From positions 420,558-484,557 of the forward strand of contig NZ_JACJUK010000003.1 in NCBI RefSeq assembly GCF_014235875.1: 64,000 bases of DNA, given 5' to 3'. Below, one piece after another: positions 46,778 through 58,300 of this stretch. The translations under genes were made by a program, and so were the position numbers. Every line of letters begins with the position of its first letter. Position 1 is the stretch's first letter. The notes below the pieces were generated by a model. That model saw nothing but the letters and a program-made list of their open reading frames with translations, did not search any database and was not told where the DNA came from. Source of the DNA: Croceivirga lutea (GTDB lineage: Bacteria; Bacteroidota; Bacteroidia; Flavobacteriales; Flavobacteriaceae).

Positions 46778-48283
46778 ATGAGTTCATCAATTCGAGTACG
46801 CTTTGCCCCTAGCCCTACAGGGCCGTTACATATTGGTGGTCTGCGTACCGCATTATTTAATTATTTATTCGCTAAAAAACACAATGGTAAATTTATTTTA
46901 CGGATTGAAGATACTGATCAAAACAGATTTGTTGAAGGAGCTGAAAATTACATAATTCAATCACTAGAATGGATCGGTCTAACCATTGATGAAGGACCTA
47001 CAAAGGGTGGTGCATTTGGGCCTTATCGTCAGAGTGAAAGAAAAAATATCTACAAAAAATATGCTGAACAACTTATAAAAGAGGGAAAAGCGTATTATGC
47101 ATTTGATACCCCAGAAGAGTTAGATGGGCATAGAAAAGATCATGAAGAAAAAGGTAAAACCTTTATCTATAATTGGCATAATAGAGAGAAATTAACCAAC
47201 TCAATAAGCTTAACTAAAGAAGAAGTTGATAATAAATTAACTACAGGTACACCTTATGTAATTCGTTTTAAATCACCGGAAAAACAAGAACTAACTTTAC
47301 AAGATGAAATTAGAGGTGAAATAAAAATCGATACTTCTACCCTGGATGATAAGGTATTATTTAAGAACGACGGTTTACCAACCTATCACTTAGCCAATAT
47401 TGTAGATGACCACTTAATGGAAATTACACATGTTATTAGAGGAGAAGAATGGTTACCAAGTTTAGCGCTACACCACCTATTGTATGATGCATTTGGATGG
47501 AAAAAACCAAGCTTTTCTCATTTGCCATTAATTTTAAAACCTACTGGTAAAGGTAAACTGAGTAAAAGAGATGGTGAAAAAGGTGGCTTCCCAGTATTTC
47601 CCCTAAGCTGGAAGGACTCAAAGGGTTACAAAGAATCTGGTTATTTTCCCGAAAGTGTGGTAAATTTTCTTGCCTTTTTAGGTTGGAATCCCGGTACAGA
47701 ACAAGAAATGTTTTCGTTACAAGAACTTACCCAGGCTTTTAAGTTAGATAGAGTTAATAAATCTGGCGCACGTTTTGATCCAGACAAAACAAAATGGTAC
47801 AATCAACAGTGGTTACAACGAAAACCAAATGCCGAACTAACCTCAGAATTTTTTGAGTTACTAAAAGAGAATAAATCCTTAACTAAAATACCTAGCTTAG
47901 CATACACAGAAAGTGTTGTTAACTTAATAAAAGAACGTGCAGTTTTTGTTAGTGACTTTTGGGAATTAAGTGATTATTTTTTTAAAGCGCCAGAGGAATT
48001 TTCAGAAAAAGCACGTAAAAAGCATTGGAAAGAAAACACGGCTTCCTTAATGCAACTAGCTTTAGCTATACTCAATTCAACTGAGCCATTTTCATCAAAA
48101 GTAATAGAGGAGAACATCAAAAACTGGATAACAAAAGACGAATTGTCTTTTGGTAAAGTAATGCCACCACTACGTTTAGCTATCGTAGGCGACCTAAAAG
48201 GTCCTCACTTATTTGATATTATTGAAATGATTGGTAAAGAAGAATCACTAAAAAGATTGCAGATAGCAATAGAATGCTTGTAA
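46778..48283 (+). CDS. gltX: Glutamate-tRNA ligase
   Basis: A 501-residue class I aminoacyl-tRNA synthetase. The N-terminal RFAPSPTGPLHIGGLRTALFN carries the HIGH-type motif, and GKGKLSKRDGEK the KMSKS-type motif (LSKRD). It charges tRNA-Glu. It is divergent from the DUF4175 gene and is followed by the SPFH gene 55 bases downstream. Confidence 0.96.
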   Translation: MSSSIRVRFAPSPTGPLHIGGLRTALFNYLFAKKHNGKFILRIEDTDQNRFVEGAENYIIQSLEWIGLTIDEGPTKGGAFGPYRQSERKNIYKKYAEQLIKEGKAYYAFDTPEELDGHRKDHEEKGKTFIYNWHNREKLTNSISLTKEEVDNKLTTGTPYVIRFKSPEKQELTLQDEIRGEIKIDTSTLDDKVLFKNDGLPTYHLANIVDDHLMEITHVIRGEEWLPSLALHHLLYDAFGWKKPSFSHLPLILKPTGKGKLSKRDGEKGGFPVFPLSWKDSKGYKESGYFPESVVNFLAFLGWNPGTEQEMFSLQELTQAFKLDRVNKSGARFDPDKTKWYNQQWLQRKPNAELTSEFFELLKENKSLTKIPSLAYTESVVNLIKERAVFVSDFWELSDYFFKAPEEFSEKARKKHWKENTASLMQLALAILNSTEPFSSKVIEENIKNWITKDELSFGKVMPPLRLAIVGDLKGPHLFDIIEMIGKEESLKRLQIAIECL

Positions 48284-48338
48284 CAAATACTAAAATATAA
48301 CAACTAATAATAAAATCTTAATCTAAACACTGGTAATC

Positions 48339-49268
48339 ATGGGTAACTTTTATCTTATTCCGTTAGTCTTTTTTGGGCTGCTTATTCTTTTTGCATCTTT
48401 CTTCATTGTAAAACAACAGACCTCCGTAATTATAGAACGATTTGGTCGATTTCAGAGTATTCGAAACTCAGGTCTCCAGATGAAAGTTCCTTTGGTTGAT
48501 AGAATAGCTGGCAAAGTAACTTTAAAAATTCAACAATTAGATGTTTTGGTAGAAACCAAAACCCTTGATGATGTTTTTGTTAAACTAAAAGTATCCGTAC
48601 AATATGTTGTACTTAGAGAAAAGGTTTATGATGCATTTTACAAACTTGAATATCCGCACGATCAGATTACTTCCTTTGTTTTTGATGTAGTTCGTGCTGA
48701 AGTACCTAAAATGAAATTAGACGATGTTTTCGTAAAAAAAGATGATATTGCCATTGCTGTTAAACGTGAGTTGCAAGAATACATGTCGGAGTATGGCTAC
48801 GATATTATTAAAACTCTAGTTACAGATATTGACCCTGATGCTCAAGTAAAAGCCGCAATGAATAGAATTAACGCTTCTGAAAGGGAAAAAATAGCGGCAC
48901 AATTTGAAGGTGATGCCGCAAGAATTTTAATTGTTGAGAAAGCAAAAGCAGAAGCAGAAAGTAAAAGATTACAAGGCCAGGGTATCGCTGATCAACGAAG
49001 AGAAATTGCTAGAGGTTTAGAAGAATCTGTCGAAGTACTTAACAAAGTAGGAATAAATTCTCAAGAAGCATCAGCACTTATTGTAGTTACTCAACATTAT
49101 GATACGTTACAATCTATAGGAGAAGAAACAAACACTAATTTAATTTTACTTCCGAATTCACCACAGGCAGGTAGTGATATGTTAAACAATATGGTGGCTT
49201 CCTTTACAGCAAGTAATCAAATTGGAGAAGCAATGAAACTTCAAAAGAAAAAAGATAAAGAATCCTAA
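48339..49268 (+). CDS. SPFH/Band 7 (stomatin-prohibitin) family membrane protein
   Basis: A 309-residue protein with one N-terminal membrane helix (about 4-24). The Band 7 domain opens with KQQTSVIIERFGRFQSIRNSG, and the C-terminal half is a helical Ala/Glu-rich stretch (EREKIAAQFEGDAARILIVEKAKAEAESKR in part). SPFH proteins form large ring-like membrane assemblies, often with proteases. It could be a QmcA-like protein; no NfeD partner is adjacent. Confidence 0.88.
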   Translation: MGNFYLIPLVFFGLLILFASFFIVKQQTSVIIERFGRFQSIRNSGLQMKVPLVDRIAGKVTLKIQQLDVLVETKTLDDVFVKLKVSVQYVVLREKVYDAFYKLEYPHDQITSFVFDVVRAEVPKMKLDDVFVKKDDIAIAVKRELQEYMSEYGYDIIKTLVTDIDPDAQVKAAMNRINASEREKIAAQFEGDAARILIVEKAKAEAESKRLQGQGIADQRREIARGLEESVEVLNKVGINSQEASALIVVTQHYDTLQSIGEETNTNLILLPNSPQAGSDMLNNMVASFTASNQIGEAMKLQKKKDKES

Positions 49269-49286
49269 ATTTTAAACTCAATAATA

Positions 49287-49324
49287 AAAAAAGCGTCCTA
49301 ACATATTAGTTAGGGCGCTTTTTT
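49287..49324 (+). terminator. Strong intrinsic terminator after the SPFH gene
   Basis: AAAAAAGCGTCCTAAC-ATATTA-GTTAGGGCGCTTTTTT forms a 16-bp stem with one G-T wobble and a 6-base loop ending in a T tract. It starts 19 bases after the stop codon. The A tract on the left also allows termination from the other side. Confidence 0.85.
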
Positions 49325-49477
49325 AGTTAAAAACGTAATTTAAGAGCTTTTAAGAGCTTTATTAGGGCGTTCCAGTCGGTTTATTTAAGAAAACATATTA
49401 AGGCCATAAAACTGACTCAGAAAAGCTCATAAAAATAATTAATATCTATAGATATGGAGCGTAAAAATATATTTTAC
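49325..49477. other. Intergenic region between the SPFH terminator and glnS
   Basis: This 153-base stretch has no gene. It contains a direct repeat (TTTAAGAGC twice near 49339-49357). I see no further terminator for glnS apart from the bidirectional hairpin to the left. Confidence 0.5.
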
Positions 49478-51157
49478 TTATTCTTTAATTTTTGCCCAAC
49501 TATCTCTTAAAGGAACTGTTCTATTGAAAATTAATTTTTCATTGGTAGAATCTATATCAACATTAAAATATCCCTTTCGTTGAAATTGAAATTGATCCCC
49601 TGGTTTTGCATTTTTTACAGAAGGCTCTACAAAACCTTTTATCACCTGTAAAGAATCTGGATTAACAAATTCCATAAAATCCTTGTCTTTATGACCATCT
49701 GGATTTTCATCAGCAAAAAGTCTATCATATATTCTTACTTCTGCCTCAAATGCATGTTTAGTGCTAACCCAATGTAATGTGCCCTTTACTTTTCGTAAAC
49801 TTTCAGGTGTTCCACTACCACTTTTACTTAATTCGTCGTAAGTACATTGAACCTCTGTAATAGCACCATTCTCATCCTTTGTACAACTTTCAGCCTTAAT
49901 TATGTAGCCGTTTTTTAGGCGTACCTCTCCACCAAGTTTAAGTCTAAAGAATTTTTTATTTGCTTCCTCTTTAAAATCTTCTTTTTCTATATATAATTCT
50001 CTCGTAAAAGGCACTTTTCTTGACCCTGCAGACTCATCCTCCGGATTGTTTTCTGCTTCTAACCACTCTTCCTTATCCTCTGGATAATTTGTTATTACAA
50101 GTTTTAGGGGGTTTACTACTGCCATTATTCGTGGTGATGTCTTGTTTAATTCATCTCTAACATGAAATTCTAATAAAGATACATCTACAAGATTCTCCCG
50201 CTTAGCGATACCTACTGTGTCTGCAAAATTTCTTATGGCAGCAGGAGGATATCCCCTTCTTCTCATACCAGAAATGGTAGGCATTCTAGGGTCGTCCCAA
50301 CCGCTAACTATCTCCTCCTCTACTAACTTTAATAATTTTCTTTTACTTACTACGGTATGGCTTAAATTTCTACGGGCAAATTCTCGTTGCTTTGGTCTTA
50401 TAGATGTATTGTCATACAACTGGTCTAAAAACCAATTGTAAAGCTCTCTATGAGGTAGAAATTCTAACGTACATAAAGAGTGGGTAACCTGTTCTAGATA
50501 ATCTGATTGTCCGTGAGTCCAATCATACATTGGGTAAATACACCAATCAGAACCCGTTCTATGATGGTCTTTTTTAATTACTCTGTACATAATTGGGTCT
50601 CGCATCAACATATTAGAAGATGCCATATCTATTTTTGCTCTTAACACATGTTCCCCTTCATTAAATTCGCCATTTTTCATCCCTTCAAAAAGGCTCAAAT
50701 TTTCTTCTACAGAACGATTTCTGTAAGGACTTTCGACCCCGGGTTCTGTAGGAGTTCCTTTTTGCTGAGCAATAGCGTCAGATGACTGACTGTCTATGTA
50801 AGCCTTTCCTTCTTTTATTAACAAAATTGCCCAATCATAAAGCTGCTGAAAATAATCAGATGCATAACATTCTTTGTCCCACGTATATCCTAACCACTCT
50901 ACATCTCTCTTTATAGCATCTACATATTCTTTTTCTTCTTTGGCAGGATTTGTATCATCAAACCTTAAATTAACTGGTGCATTATAACGTTCACCTAAAC
51001 CAAAATTTAAGCAAATAGAGCTTGCGTGACCTACATGTAAATATCCATTTGGTTCTGGCGGAAACCTAAAACGCAACTCTTCTTTTTTATGCGTAGTACC
51101 TAAATCTTCTTCGATAATATGCTCTATAAAATTGAGCGATTTTTTTGAATCTGTCAT
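49478..51157 (-). CDS. glnS: Glutamine-tRNA ligase
   Basis: A 559-residue class I synthetase with RFPPEPNGYLHVGHASSI (HIGH-type HVGH) and the KMSKS-type VVSKRKL. C-terminal anticodon-binding beta-barrels follow. It charges tRNA-Gln directly, so the organism need not rely on the GatCAB route for this tRNA. The ATG at 51157 is chosen; a TTG immediately upstream is less likely. It has a well-matched promoter. Confidence 0.96.
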   Translation of the reverse strand: MTDSKKSLNFIEHIIEEDLGTTHKKEELRFRFPPEPNGYLHVGHASSICLNFGLGERYNAPVNLRFDDTNPAKEEKEYVDAIKRDVEWLGYTWDKECYASDYFQQLYDWAILLIKEGKAYIDSQSSDAIAQQKGTPTEPGVESPYRNRSVEENLSLFEGMKNGEFNEGEHVLRAKIDMASSNMLMRDPIMYRVIKKDHHRTGSDWCIYPMYDWTHGQSDYLEQVTHSLCTLEFLPHRELYNWFLDQLYDNTSIRPKQREFARRNLSHTVVSKRKLLKLVEEEIVSGWDDPRMPTISGMRRRGYPPAAIRNFADTVGIAKRENLVDVSLLEFHVRDELNKTSPRIMAVVNPLKLVITNYPEDKEEWLEAENNPEDESAGSRKVPFTRELYIEKEDFKEEANKKFFRLKLGGEVRLKNGYIIKAESCTKDENGAITEVQCTYDELSKSGSGTPESLRKVKGTLHWVSTKHAFEAEVRIYDRLFADENPDGHKDKDFMEFVNPDSLQVIKGFVEPSVKNAKPGDQFQFQRKGYFNVDIDSTNEKLIFNRTVPLRDSWAKIKE

Positions 51158-51174
51158 CAACGAAATTTGAACCG

Positions 51175-51202
51175 CAAAGGTAGGAAAATAGCGTAGTTCA
51201 AA
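51175..51202 (-). promoter_or_regulatory. Bacteroidota-type promoter for glnS
   Basis: On the reverse strand TTTG (51199-51202) is followed after 16 bases by TACCTTTG (51175-51182), matching -33 and -7 elements. The -7 box ends 17 bases before the glnS ATG. Confidence 0.5.
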
Positions 51203-51363
51203 GCTCTGTGAAACGAAATTTCATCTATAAAATGGTCTTTCACAACAAAAATAACATTAACCACAACAATAAGTTTTCAACACATTTATTAATACGAATC
51301 TTTGGGTAGAATTAGCTTGGAGCTAATACCAAGGAGCTATTTGCCCCCAAACAAAATTAACCT

Positions 51364-53610
51364 ATGCAGCACTTTTTAAAGTACAGTCTTCTACTACTCT
51401 GCGCCATGGCTTTTTTTACTTCAGAAAAAAGTAATGCGCAAGTATTGAATGCACCTACCGCTGCAGATAATCCCGATTTACCGGGTAATTCTGCATGGGT
51501 TTATGCATGTGGTTCAGAAGATTACAACACATACTATGTAAACTTTACCTGGGGACCGCCTTTAGTTAATGGAGACAATGAATTTATATTAGAACTATCT
51601 GACCCTAGTGGAGATTTTACAGATCCTACTCCTTTAGATACTATAAGCGATAAAAACACAACTTTTGATTTTGATTTTAACTTCGCTTTACCTGAAGATA
51701 CCGGTGGAGACAACTACAGAATGCGGGTTAGAAGTACCAGCCCAGCTGTAATTGGCGATGAGTCTGACCCCTACCCTATGTACTATATTGGATATAGAGA
51801 TCCCATCTTAATTAGTAAAGATGGTGATGGTAATATTCCTTCTGGCGGACAAGTGCAGTCTTGTGAAAATGGTACTGTAACTCTTGCTACACACAATGTA
51901 CCAAACGCAGAAAACTATTCTTTTAATTGGTTTAACGGAGCAGAACTATTAGAACAAACCTCTAACAGCATAACCGTCTCTGAACCAGGAGTATATTCTG
52001 TTGAAATAGATTACGGAGAAAATTGTTCTGGCTCTGCTAATACCTTATCAAATTCTATTACCGTAGTATATGTAACACCTTTAAATATATCTATAACAGC
52101 ATCTGGAGAAACCAACATATGCAATGGTCAAACCGTTGACTTAGTAGCTAGTGAAGATGATGCTAATCTCTTTTACACCTGGTATAAAAATGGTACTGCC
52201 ATAACTTCTAGAACACTAGGCTTATCTTCTATAACAGTAGACGCGAATGATGCTGATTTTGAAGGTGTATATTACGTAGAAACTGAAGGCAACAATTCTT
52301 GCACAGAGCAGTCTAACACTATTGAGGTTACAGATGCGGGCGTATTTTCATTAACTCTGCAGGGTTCAACTAATGAAATATTATTGCCAGGACAAACTAT
52401 TGATTTAACGGCCGACACCGATGCAAACAACCCAACATACCAATGGTTTAGAAACGGTACAGCAATTGCTGGTGCAACTACCAACACATATGCAGCATCT
52501 GAAGAAGGAGAATACTTTATAAGAGTTAATCAAGGGGGTGCTTGTTCGGCAAACTCTGAAGATTCAAATGTTATAACTATTGCAACACCAGATAGTTTTG
52601 AATTTACCATTTCTTATGATGGTTCTTACCAAGACTGTACAAATACAGACATCACCTTAAGTTTATCAACGATAACTGCAGTTTTTGGAACAGATAATAT
52701 AGACGTTACAACTGAACTCATAAATGATTTCACCTATCAATGGAACGTTGACAATACGGCTATTGCTGGCGAAACCTCAACAACGCATTTTGTCTTAGAC
52801 AATAGTTTTAATGGTGTTTACACATTAGAAGGTCAATTGGCAACGTATAACACCACATCAAATTCTTTGGTGGTAATTCTTTCTACAGATGAAGAAATTG
52901 AAATAACCTCTAATGGAACAGCAATTTGTGATGGTGATGTCTTACAAATTCAAACCAATAACACCATAAACGGAAGAAGCTTTGAATGGTTGCGTAATGG
53001 AAGTATTTACAATTTAACAGATGAGCGTATTACAGTAACTGAAACTGGTACTTATCAACTACAAATTTATGATGGTGATTGTATTCTAACATCAAATGTT
53101 ATAGATATTGTTCCTTTTGATGATACCGCCATAACTATAGATGTTGAAGATGAGTTTTTGTATGTTTCAGGAACTACAATTCCAGTTACAGCAACGGGTG
53201 CAACATCTTATGAATGGTATGACGAGCAAAACAATTTAATTGGAACAGATGCCGTTTATACAGTTTCTCAAGCTGGGAGTTATACTATTATTGCCAGCGT
53301 AGACAATTGTAATGTTTCAAGAACATTCACTGCCATATTAAGAGATGATTTTGAGGTTCCTAATGTAATTACTCCAAACGGTGACGGCATTAATGACCTA
53401 TGGTTATTACCTAATATATATTCTGGGCAACAAAACATATCTGTTCGTATTTATAGTGAAAATGGAGAAGAAATTCTAGACACCTATAACTACCAAAACA
53501 ACTGGCCAGAATCAACAACAAGTTTTCCTAAGCAAAATATGGTGTTTTACTACATGATTAAAGAATTAGGCAGCACCATTAAACAAGGAACTATAACCGT
53601 TATTAAATGA
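51364..53610 (+). CDS. Ig-like surface protein with gliding motility-associated C-terminal (type B) sorting domain
   Basis: A 748-residue secreted protein with a signal peptide (cleavage about residue 25). Several repeated Ig/PKD-like beta-sandwich domains follow, with recurring patterns such as YTWYKNGTAI, YQWFRNGTAIAGA and EGEYFIRVNQGGACS. The C-terminal domain from about 664 opens PNVITPNGDGINDLW, the hallmark of the type B signal used by the type IX secretion system. It is probably a secreted or surface adhesin partner of the downstream SprF-like protein. The stop codon overlaps the start of the next gene (ATGA). Confidence 0.85.
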   Translation: MQHFLKYSLLLLCAMAFFTSEKSNAQVLNAPTAADNPDLPGNSAWVYACGSEDYNTYYVNFTWGPPLVNGDNEFILELSDPSGDFTDPTPLDTISDKNTTFDFDFNFALPEDTGGDNYRMRVRSTSPAVIGDESDPYPMYYIGYRDPILISKDGDGNIPSGGQVQSCENGTVTLATHNVPNAENYSFNWFNGAELLEQTSNSITVSEPGVYSVEIDYGENCSGSANTLSNSITVVYVTPLNISITASGETNICNGQTVDLVASEDDANLFYTWYKNGTAITSRTLGLSSITVDANDADFEGVYYVETEGNNSCTEQSNTIEVTDAGVFSLTLQGSTNEILLPGQTIDLTADTDANNPTYQWFRNGTAIAGATTNTYAASEEGEYFIRVNQGGACSANSEDSNVITIATPDSFEFTISYDGSYQDCTNTDITLSLSTITAVFGTDNIDVTTELINDFTYQWNVDNTAIAGETSTTHFVLDNSFNGVYTLEGQLATYNTTSNSLVVILSTDEEIEITSNGTAICDGDVLQIQTNNTINGRSFEWLRNGSIYNLTDERITVTETGTYQLQIYDGDCILTSNVIDIVPFDDTAITIDVEDEFLYVSGTTIPVTATGATSYEWYDEQNNLIGTDAVYTVSQAGSYTIIASVDNCNVSRTFTAILRDDFEVPNVITPNGDGINDLWLLPNIYSGQQNISVRIYSENGEEILDTYNYQNNWPESTTSFPKQNMVFYYMIKELGSTIKQGTITVIK

Positions 53611-55316
53611 TGTTAAGTAGCGTAAAAAAACATATCGTTCCTTTTGTATTGCTACTGAGTTTGTCTTTATCAGCACAGCAAGAAACTCCTTTTGCAACTT
53701 ACGATGTTCCATCCCACAATTTGCAAAAATTCAATAGGTTTTTAATTAATCCTACATTTTCAACCGTAAGAGAAGACAAATCCTATTTTAACCTACAGCA
53801 TAGAAATCAGTCAATTTCATTTGAAGATAATTATAGAGCCTATTACCTAAGTTATAGCGGTAGAATAGGGGATAGGGCTGGTTTAGGTCTTGGTGTTTTT
53901 AACCAAAGAGAAGGTTTGGTTGATAACTATGGTGTTTTAGCAAACTATGCTTATGGTGTTCGTTTAAACACAGAAATGAACTTTACTTTTGGTGCTAACT
54001 TTATTTATTACACTAGCGGTGTTAACAATAATAGAGCTAACCCAGTAGAAGCAGACCCTACGTTATTTAGTTTAGAAAACTCTTCATTAATTTCTTTTCA
54101 ACCAGGGTTTAATTTGTCTTACAAGAATTTTGATTTTGGTGTTTTTGCAGAAAATCTATTTGATTATAACTTAAAAACTAGTGAATCGGTAACCGAGTTT
54201 AATGAGAAAACTTACACCGCACACCTACAATATACTCACAAATTTGACTACGCTCGTGGACTGTTTGAAGATGCGAGACTTCTTTCATTAGCTCGACTGC
54301 GCAAGGTGGGTGAGGTAGATGTAGTTTTAGGAGGAAGTTTAATTTTAGACCTTCCTAACTTAGGATGGCTACAAGCAGGTTATGATGACTTTTATGGCGC
54401 TGCAGCTGGCTTAGGTTTTACGGTAACTAAAAGAGTTTCTCTTGGTTATACCGTTGAAAAAGGTTTTGGAAACAATTTTGAAAATTTTGGTATTAACCAT
54501 GAGATTTCACTTGCCTATTCTTTTACTCCAACATTAACAGAAAACAGAGTTATTAGAGATAAGCGTAGAAAAATTGAAGAGGACGACTACACTGAAGATT
54601 ACGTAAAAATTGAAGAATACCAACAAAAAGAATTAGAGTTAGCAGAACTAAGAGAAGAGGTTAGACGCAACAATCAAATGATTCAAGAACTGCTTAAAAC
54701 CAAAGACTCTATAAGCAAAGACAAAGAAGCAGATTTTCTTAAGCAAATAGACTCTTTAACCACACTAGTGAATCAACAACTACAGCAAGAAAAACAAATA
54801 AATAGTGGTACAACCAAAAAGAAAGTTGCTACTTCAAAACCTACAGAAAAGAAAAAACGAAACATAATTCAAAATTTCGAAGTGCCTGGGGTTAAGAGCG
54901 GTTACTACTTAATTACCAACGTATTTAAGTCAGAGAAATATGTTGAGCCATTTATCAACAATCTTAAGAAACAAGGTTTTAATCCTGGTTATTTTACAAA
55001 CCCAAAAAACAATTTTAAGTACGTCTACATAAGAAGATATGATGAAAAAGATAATGCTACAGACGCGTATTATTCTAAACTAAACCAAACTTATACTAAT
55101 GACATGTGGATTATAAAAATCAAAGGGAGCGACTTTAGGTCGGCTGATCTAGAATACGAAGAAGATGGTTCAGATTTAGATGATTTTAACAATCAACATG
55201 TGTACTTAAACCTCTTTACTAATCAAAAATATACCAAGCAAAAAACAAAAATCCCTTTTGCGTTTTCTGCTTTACCCCAAACTAAAAAAACAACTAAAAA
55301 TACCCAAGCTTGCTAA
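53607..55316 (+). CDS. PorP/SprF family type IX secretion membrane protein with SPOR-like extension
   Basis: A 569-residue protein with a signal peptide (cleavage about residue 20, SLSAQQ). The PorP/SprF outer-membrane beta-barrel spans about 25-315, with FNRFLINPTFSTV and SFQPGFNLSYKNFDFGVF. PorP/SprF proteins are usually about 300-350 residues. This one adds a coiled coil (about 331-398), a basic linker, and a domain from about 429 to 508 (SGYYLITNVFKSEKY) resembling a SPOR domain. SprF proteins assist secretion and anchoring of SprB-type adhesins, which fits its place directly before one. Confidence 0.8.
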   Translation: MMLSSVKKHIVPFVLLLSLSLSAQQETPFATYDVPSHNLQKFNRFLINPTFSTVREDKSYFNLQHRNQSISFEDNYRAYYLSYSGRIGDRAGLGLGVFNQREGLVDNYGVLANYAYGVRLNTEMNFTFGANFIYYTSGVNNNRANPVEADPTLFSLENSSLISFQPGFNLSYKNFDFGVFAENLFDYNLKTSESVTEFNEKTYTAHLQYTHKFDYARGLFEDARLLSLARLRKVGEVDVVLGGSLILDLPNLGWLQAGYDDFYGAAAGLGFTVTKRVSLGYTVEKGFGNNFENFGINHEISLAYSFTPTLTENRVIRDKRRKIEEDDYTEDYVKIEEYQQKELELAELREEVRRNNQMIQELLKTKDSISKDKEADFLKQIDSLTTLVNQQLQQEKQINSGTTKKKVATSKPTEKKKRNIIQNFEVPGVKSGYYLITNVFKSEKYVEPFINNLKKQGFNPGYFTNPKNNFKYVYIRRYDEKDNATDAYYSKLNQTYTNDMWIIKIKGSDFRSADLEYEEDGSDLDDFNNQHVYLNLFTNQKYTKQKTKIPFAFSALPQTKKTTKNTQAC

Positions 55317-55321
55317 TTCAA

Positions 55322-58300
55322 ATGAAAAACCTATACTTTAAAAACAGTTTTTGGGTGGTGCTAATGCTCTACCTTTTCGTGTTTGTTAGTTTTAGCTATG
55401 CGCAAGAAGTTCCCTTTGGCCCAAGGTTAACCCAAAATGGTAACTCATACATTAATATTCGCGGTGATTACACTTTTTTATCAAACAGTGTAATGAACCG
55501 TGTAGATTGGGTATATGATGCAACCAACTGGAATGAACCTTATAATGGTAATCAAGGCAACAACAATTGGCATAGAGAGTATGTTGACATCGACAACGAC
55601 CCAACAACATTTAGTTCGAGTAGTTCATCATTAAGTTTACCTGAGTGCTCAGAAATTTATTACGCAGGCTTATATTGGGCGGGTAATTATGATTATGAAC
55701 GTAGGTCTAATTATGTTTATCAATCAGAACCGTTTGATGACTTAACACATAACGATGTTACTGAAATTAAGTTTAGAGTACCCGGCGGAAGCTATGTAGA
55801 TTTAGTTGCTGATAATAACCCCGACCCCGTTGGTGAAGAAGATGCCGTTATTATCGATGGTTTTGCCAGCGGAGTAGCAGATAGCCCATATGTTTGTTAT
55901 AAAAACGTTACCAATCAACTACAAGCTTTAGCAGACCCGTCAGGTGAATACTTTGTGGCAAATGTTAGAGGAACCAGAGGATACACATCTAATGGCGTTG
56001 CGGGGTGGACATTAGTAATTATCTATGAAAACCCAACCTTACCAGGAAAATACATTTCTGTTTTTGATGGTTATGAAGGTGTAACTACGGCAACTACAGC
56101 AGATAGAACAGAAGATATTGTAGTTTCAGGATTTAATACAATTCCTACTGGTAGTGTAAATGCTAAAATTGGAGTTAGTGTTTTAGAAGGTGAGACTGAC
56201 CTTACGGGGGATAGCTTTAGTATCATGTCTAACAGCAGCGGTACGTTTAATCCAATTTCAAATGCCGCCAACCCAGCAAATAACTTTTTTAATTCTAGTA
56301 TCACCATTGATGGGGCTCATACCACCAACAGAAATTTAGATAGTAGAAATACCCTAGGTTATGACTCTGATATTTTTGAGTTAGACAATCCTGGTAACAG
56401 CTACATAGGCAACAATGATACTTCTGCAACTTTAAGACTTAGTACCTCTAGTGATTGGTTTGGTGCATTCTTGGTAACCTTCGGAATTGAGATTATTGAA
56501 CCCGACATCCTGTTATCTAAAACTGTTGAAGATATCGCAGGAAATGATATTACTGGATCTGGAGTTAATCTAGGCCAAGAACTAGATTATATTCTTTCTT
56601 TTAGAAATAGAGGTAATGACAATGCTACAAATTATTCTATAAGAGATGTACTTCCTACCAATGTTACACTAAACGAATTATCGTTACAACTGCCTCCGGG
56701 AGTTACCTATAATTATGACCCGGTAGCTAATGAGATAATCTTTAATATTCCTGATAATCTTGTAGAAATTAACGACCCGTTTTATGAGATTAGAATGCGG
56801 GTTAGAGTGGCTCAAAATTGTTATGACTTTGTAAACGCCTGTCAAAATGTTATAGAAAATACTGCATTTTCTACTTATCAAGGTGTTGATAATCCAAATG
56901 AAATTACAGACGACCCTAGTGTATCAAACTTTGATAATTGCTTTTTTACAACGCCTGGCGCAACTAATTTTCTATTAGACGATTTATCTGCATGTTCTTT
57001 CAGCAGACAAGTTCAACTATGCGGTGAAGATGTAACACTGGACGCTGGTGATAACTTTGATGCATATACCTGGTATTCAGATGAAAATGGCGATGGTCAA
57101 TTAGATGCTGGTGATGTTGTGATTACTGATGGAGACCCAGACAATGACCCAAGCACTTTTGTGGTTACTCAACCTGGTTTCTATTTAGTTGACAAAGATG
57201 TTGCGCAACCCTGTTTAGGATTTCAAGAAGCAATAGAAGTTGTATTGTTTGGCAACACACAAGTAAACCCAATTGCTACTTTAATTAATGACACTTCAAA
57301 TACAGTTGAGGGAGAAGTAGTGGTTTGTCCAAATGATGGTGAAGAGTTGCCTCAAATATTTCTTTGTGGTTTAAACGACACAGAGTTAATTCAAATTAAT
57401 ATTCCAGATGCGGACAGTATTGAGTGGGAACAATTAGATGAAGCTAGTTGTGGAGCCGCTACACAAGACTGTGCCAATACAAATGCAACCTGTACTTGGA
57501 ACAACATAGCAACAGGTAATGATTTTATAGCACAAGATTCAGGTCAATACAGATTAGTTATTAACTATCAAAATGGCTGTTTTAGTAGATTTTATTTCAA
57601 TATTTATAAAAACCCTTTAGACCCGCAATTTAATAGTAGTGACATTATCTGTAATACCCCAGGTAACATTACAGTAACAAATATGCCTTTAGATTATGAG
57701 TTTCAGCTAATAAACTCTTCTACCGGCACGGTTGTAACTCCGTATAATACAGACCCAAGTTTTACCATTAACACAAATGGTGTTTACACTGTTGAAATGC
57801 GTCAACAAGGGGTAGCGGGTGGTTGTATTTTTAGAATTGAAGATATAGGAATTAGAGAAAGAAACTTTCAGGTTGATGTAACCACAACAGACACCAACTG
57901 TAATGGCTTAGGAGCCATTTCTATTTCTGCTTTAGATGTAGAGCCTCAGTACTACTATGAAATCTTGCAAGGTGGAACTTCTATAGACACGCATGGGCCA
58001 ACAATTGATAACAACTATACTTTTAATAATTTAAATGATGGTACGTATGAAATTAGAGTTTCAACAGATGATGGATGTTCTTTTTCTAACACCTATACCA
58101 TTGTTGATAGAACAGACTTAGACTTAAGTGCATTAGTTACTAAATCTGTAGATTGTACTGATGGAATTGTTGAATTAACTGCTACAGGAGGCTTTCCAAA
58201 CCCAGATTATTTTTATGCTATTTGGAGTCATGACGGTGTAGATTTATACCCAGATTTTGCTAGTATACCCGGTAGTGCGTATCAATCTAGTTCAACATTT

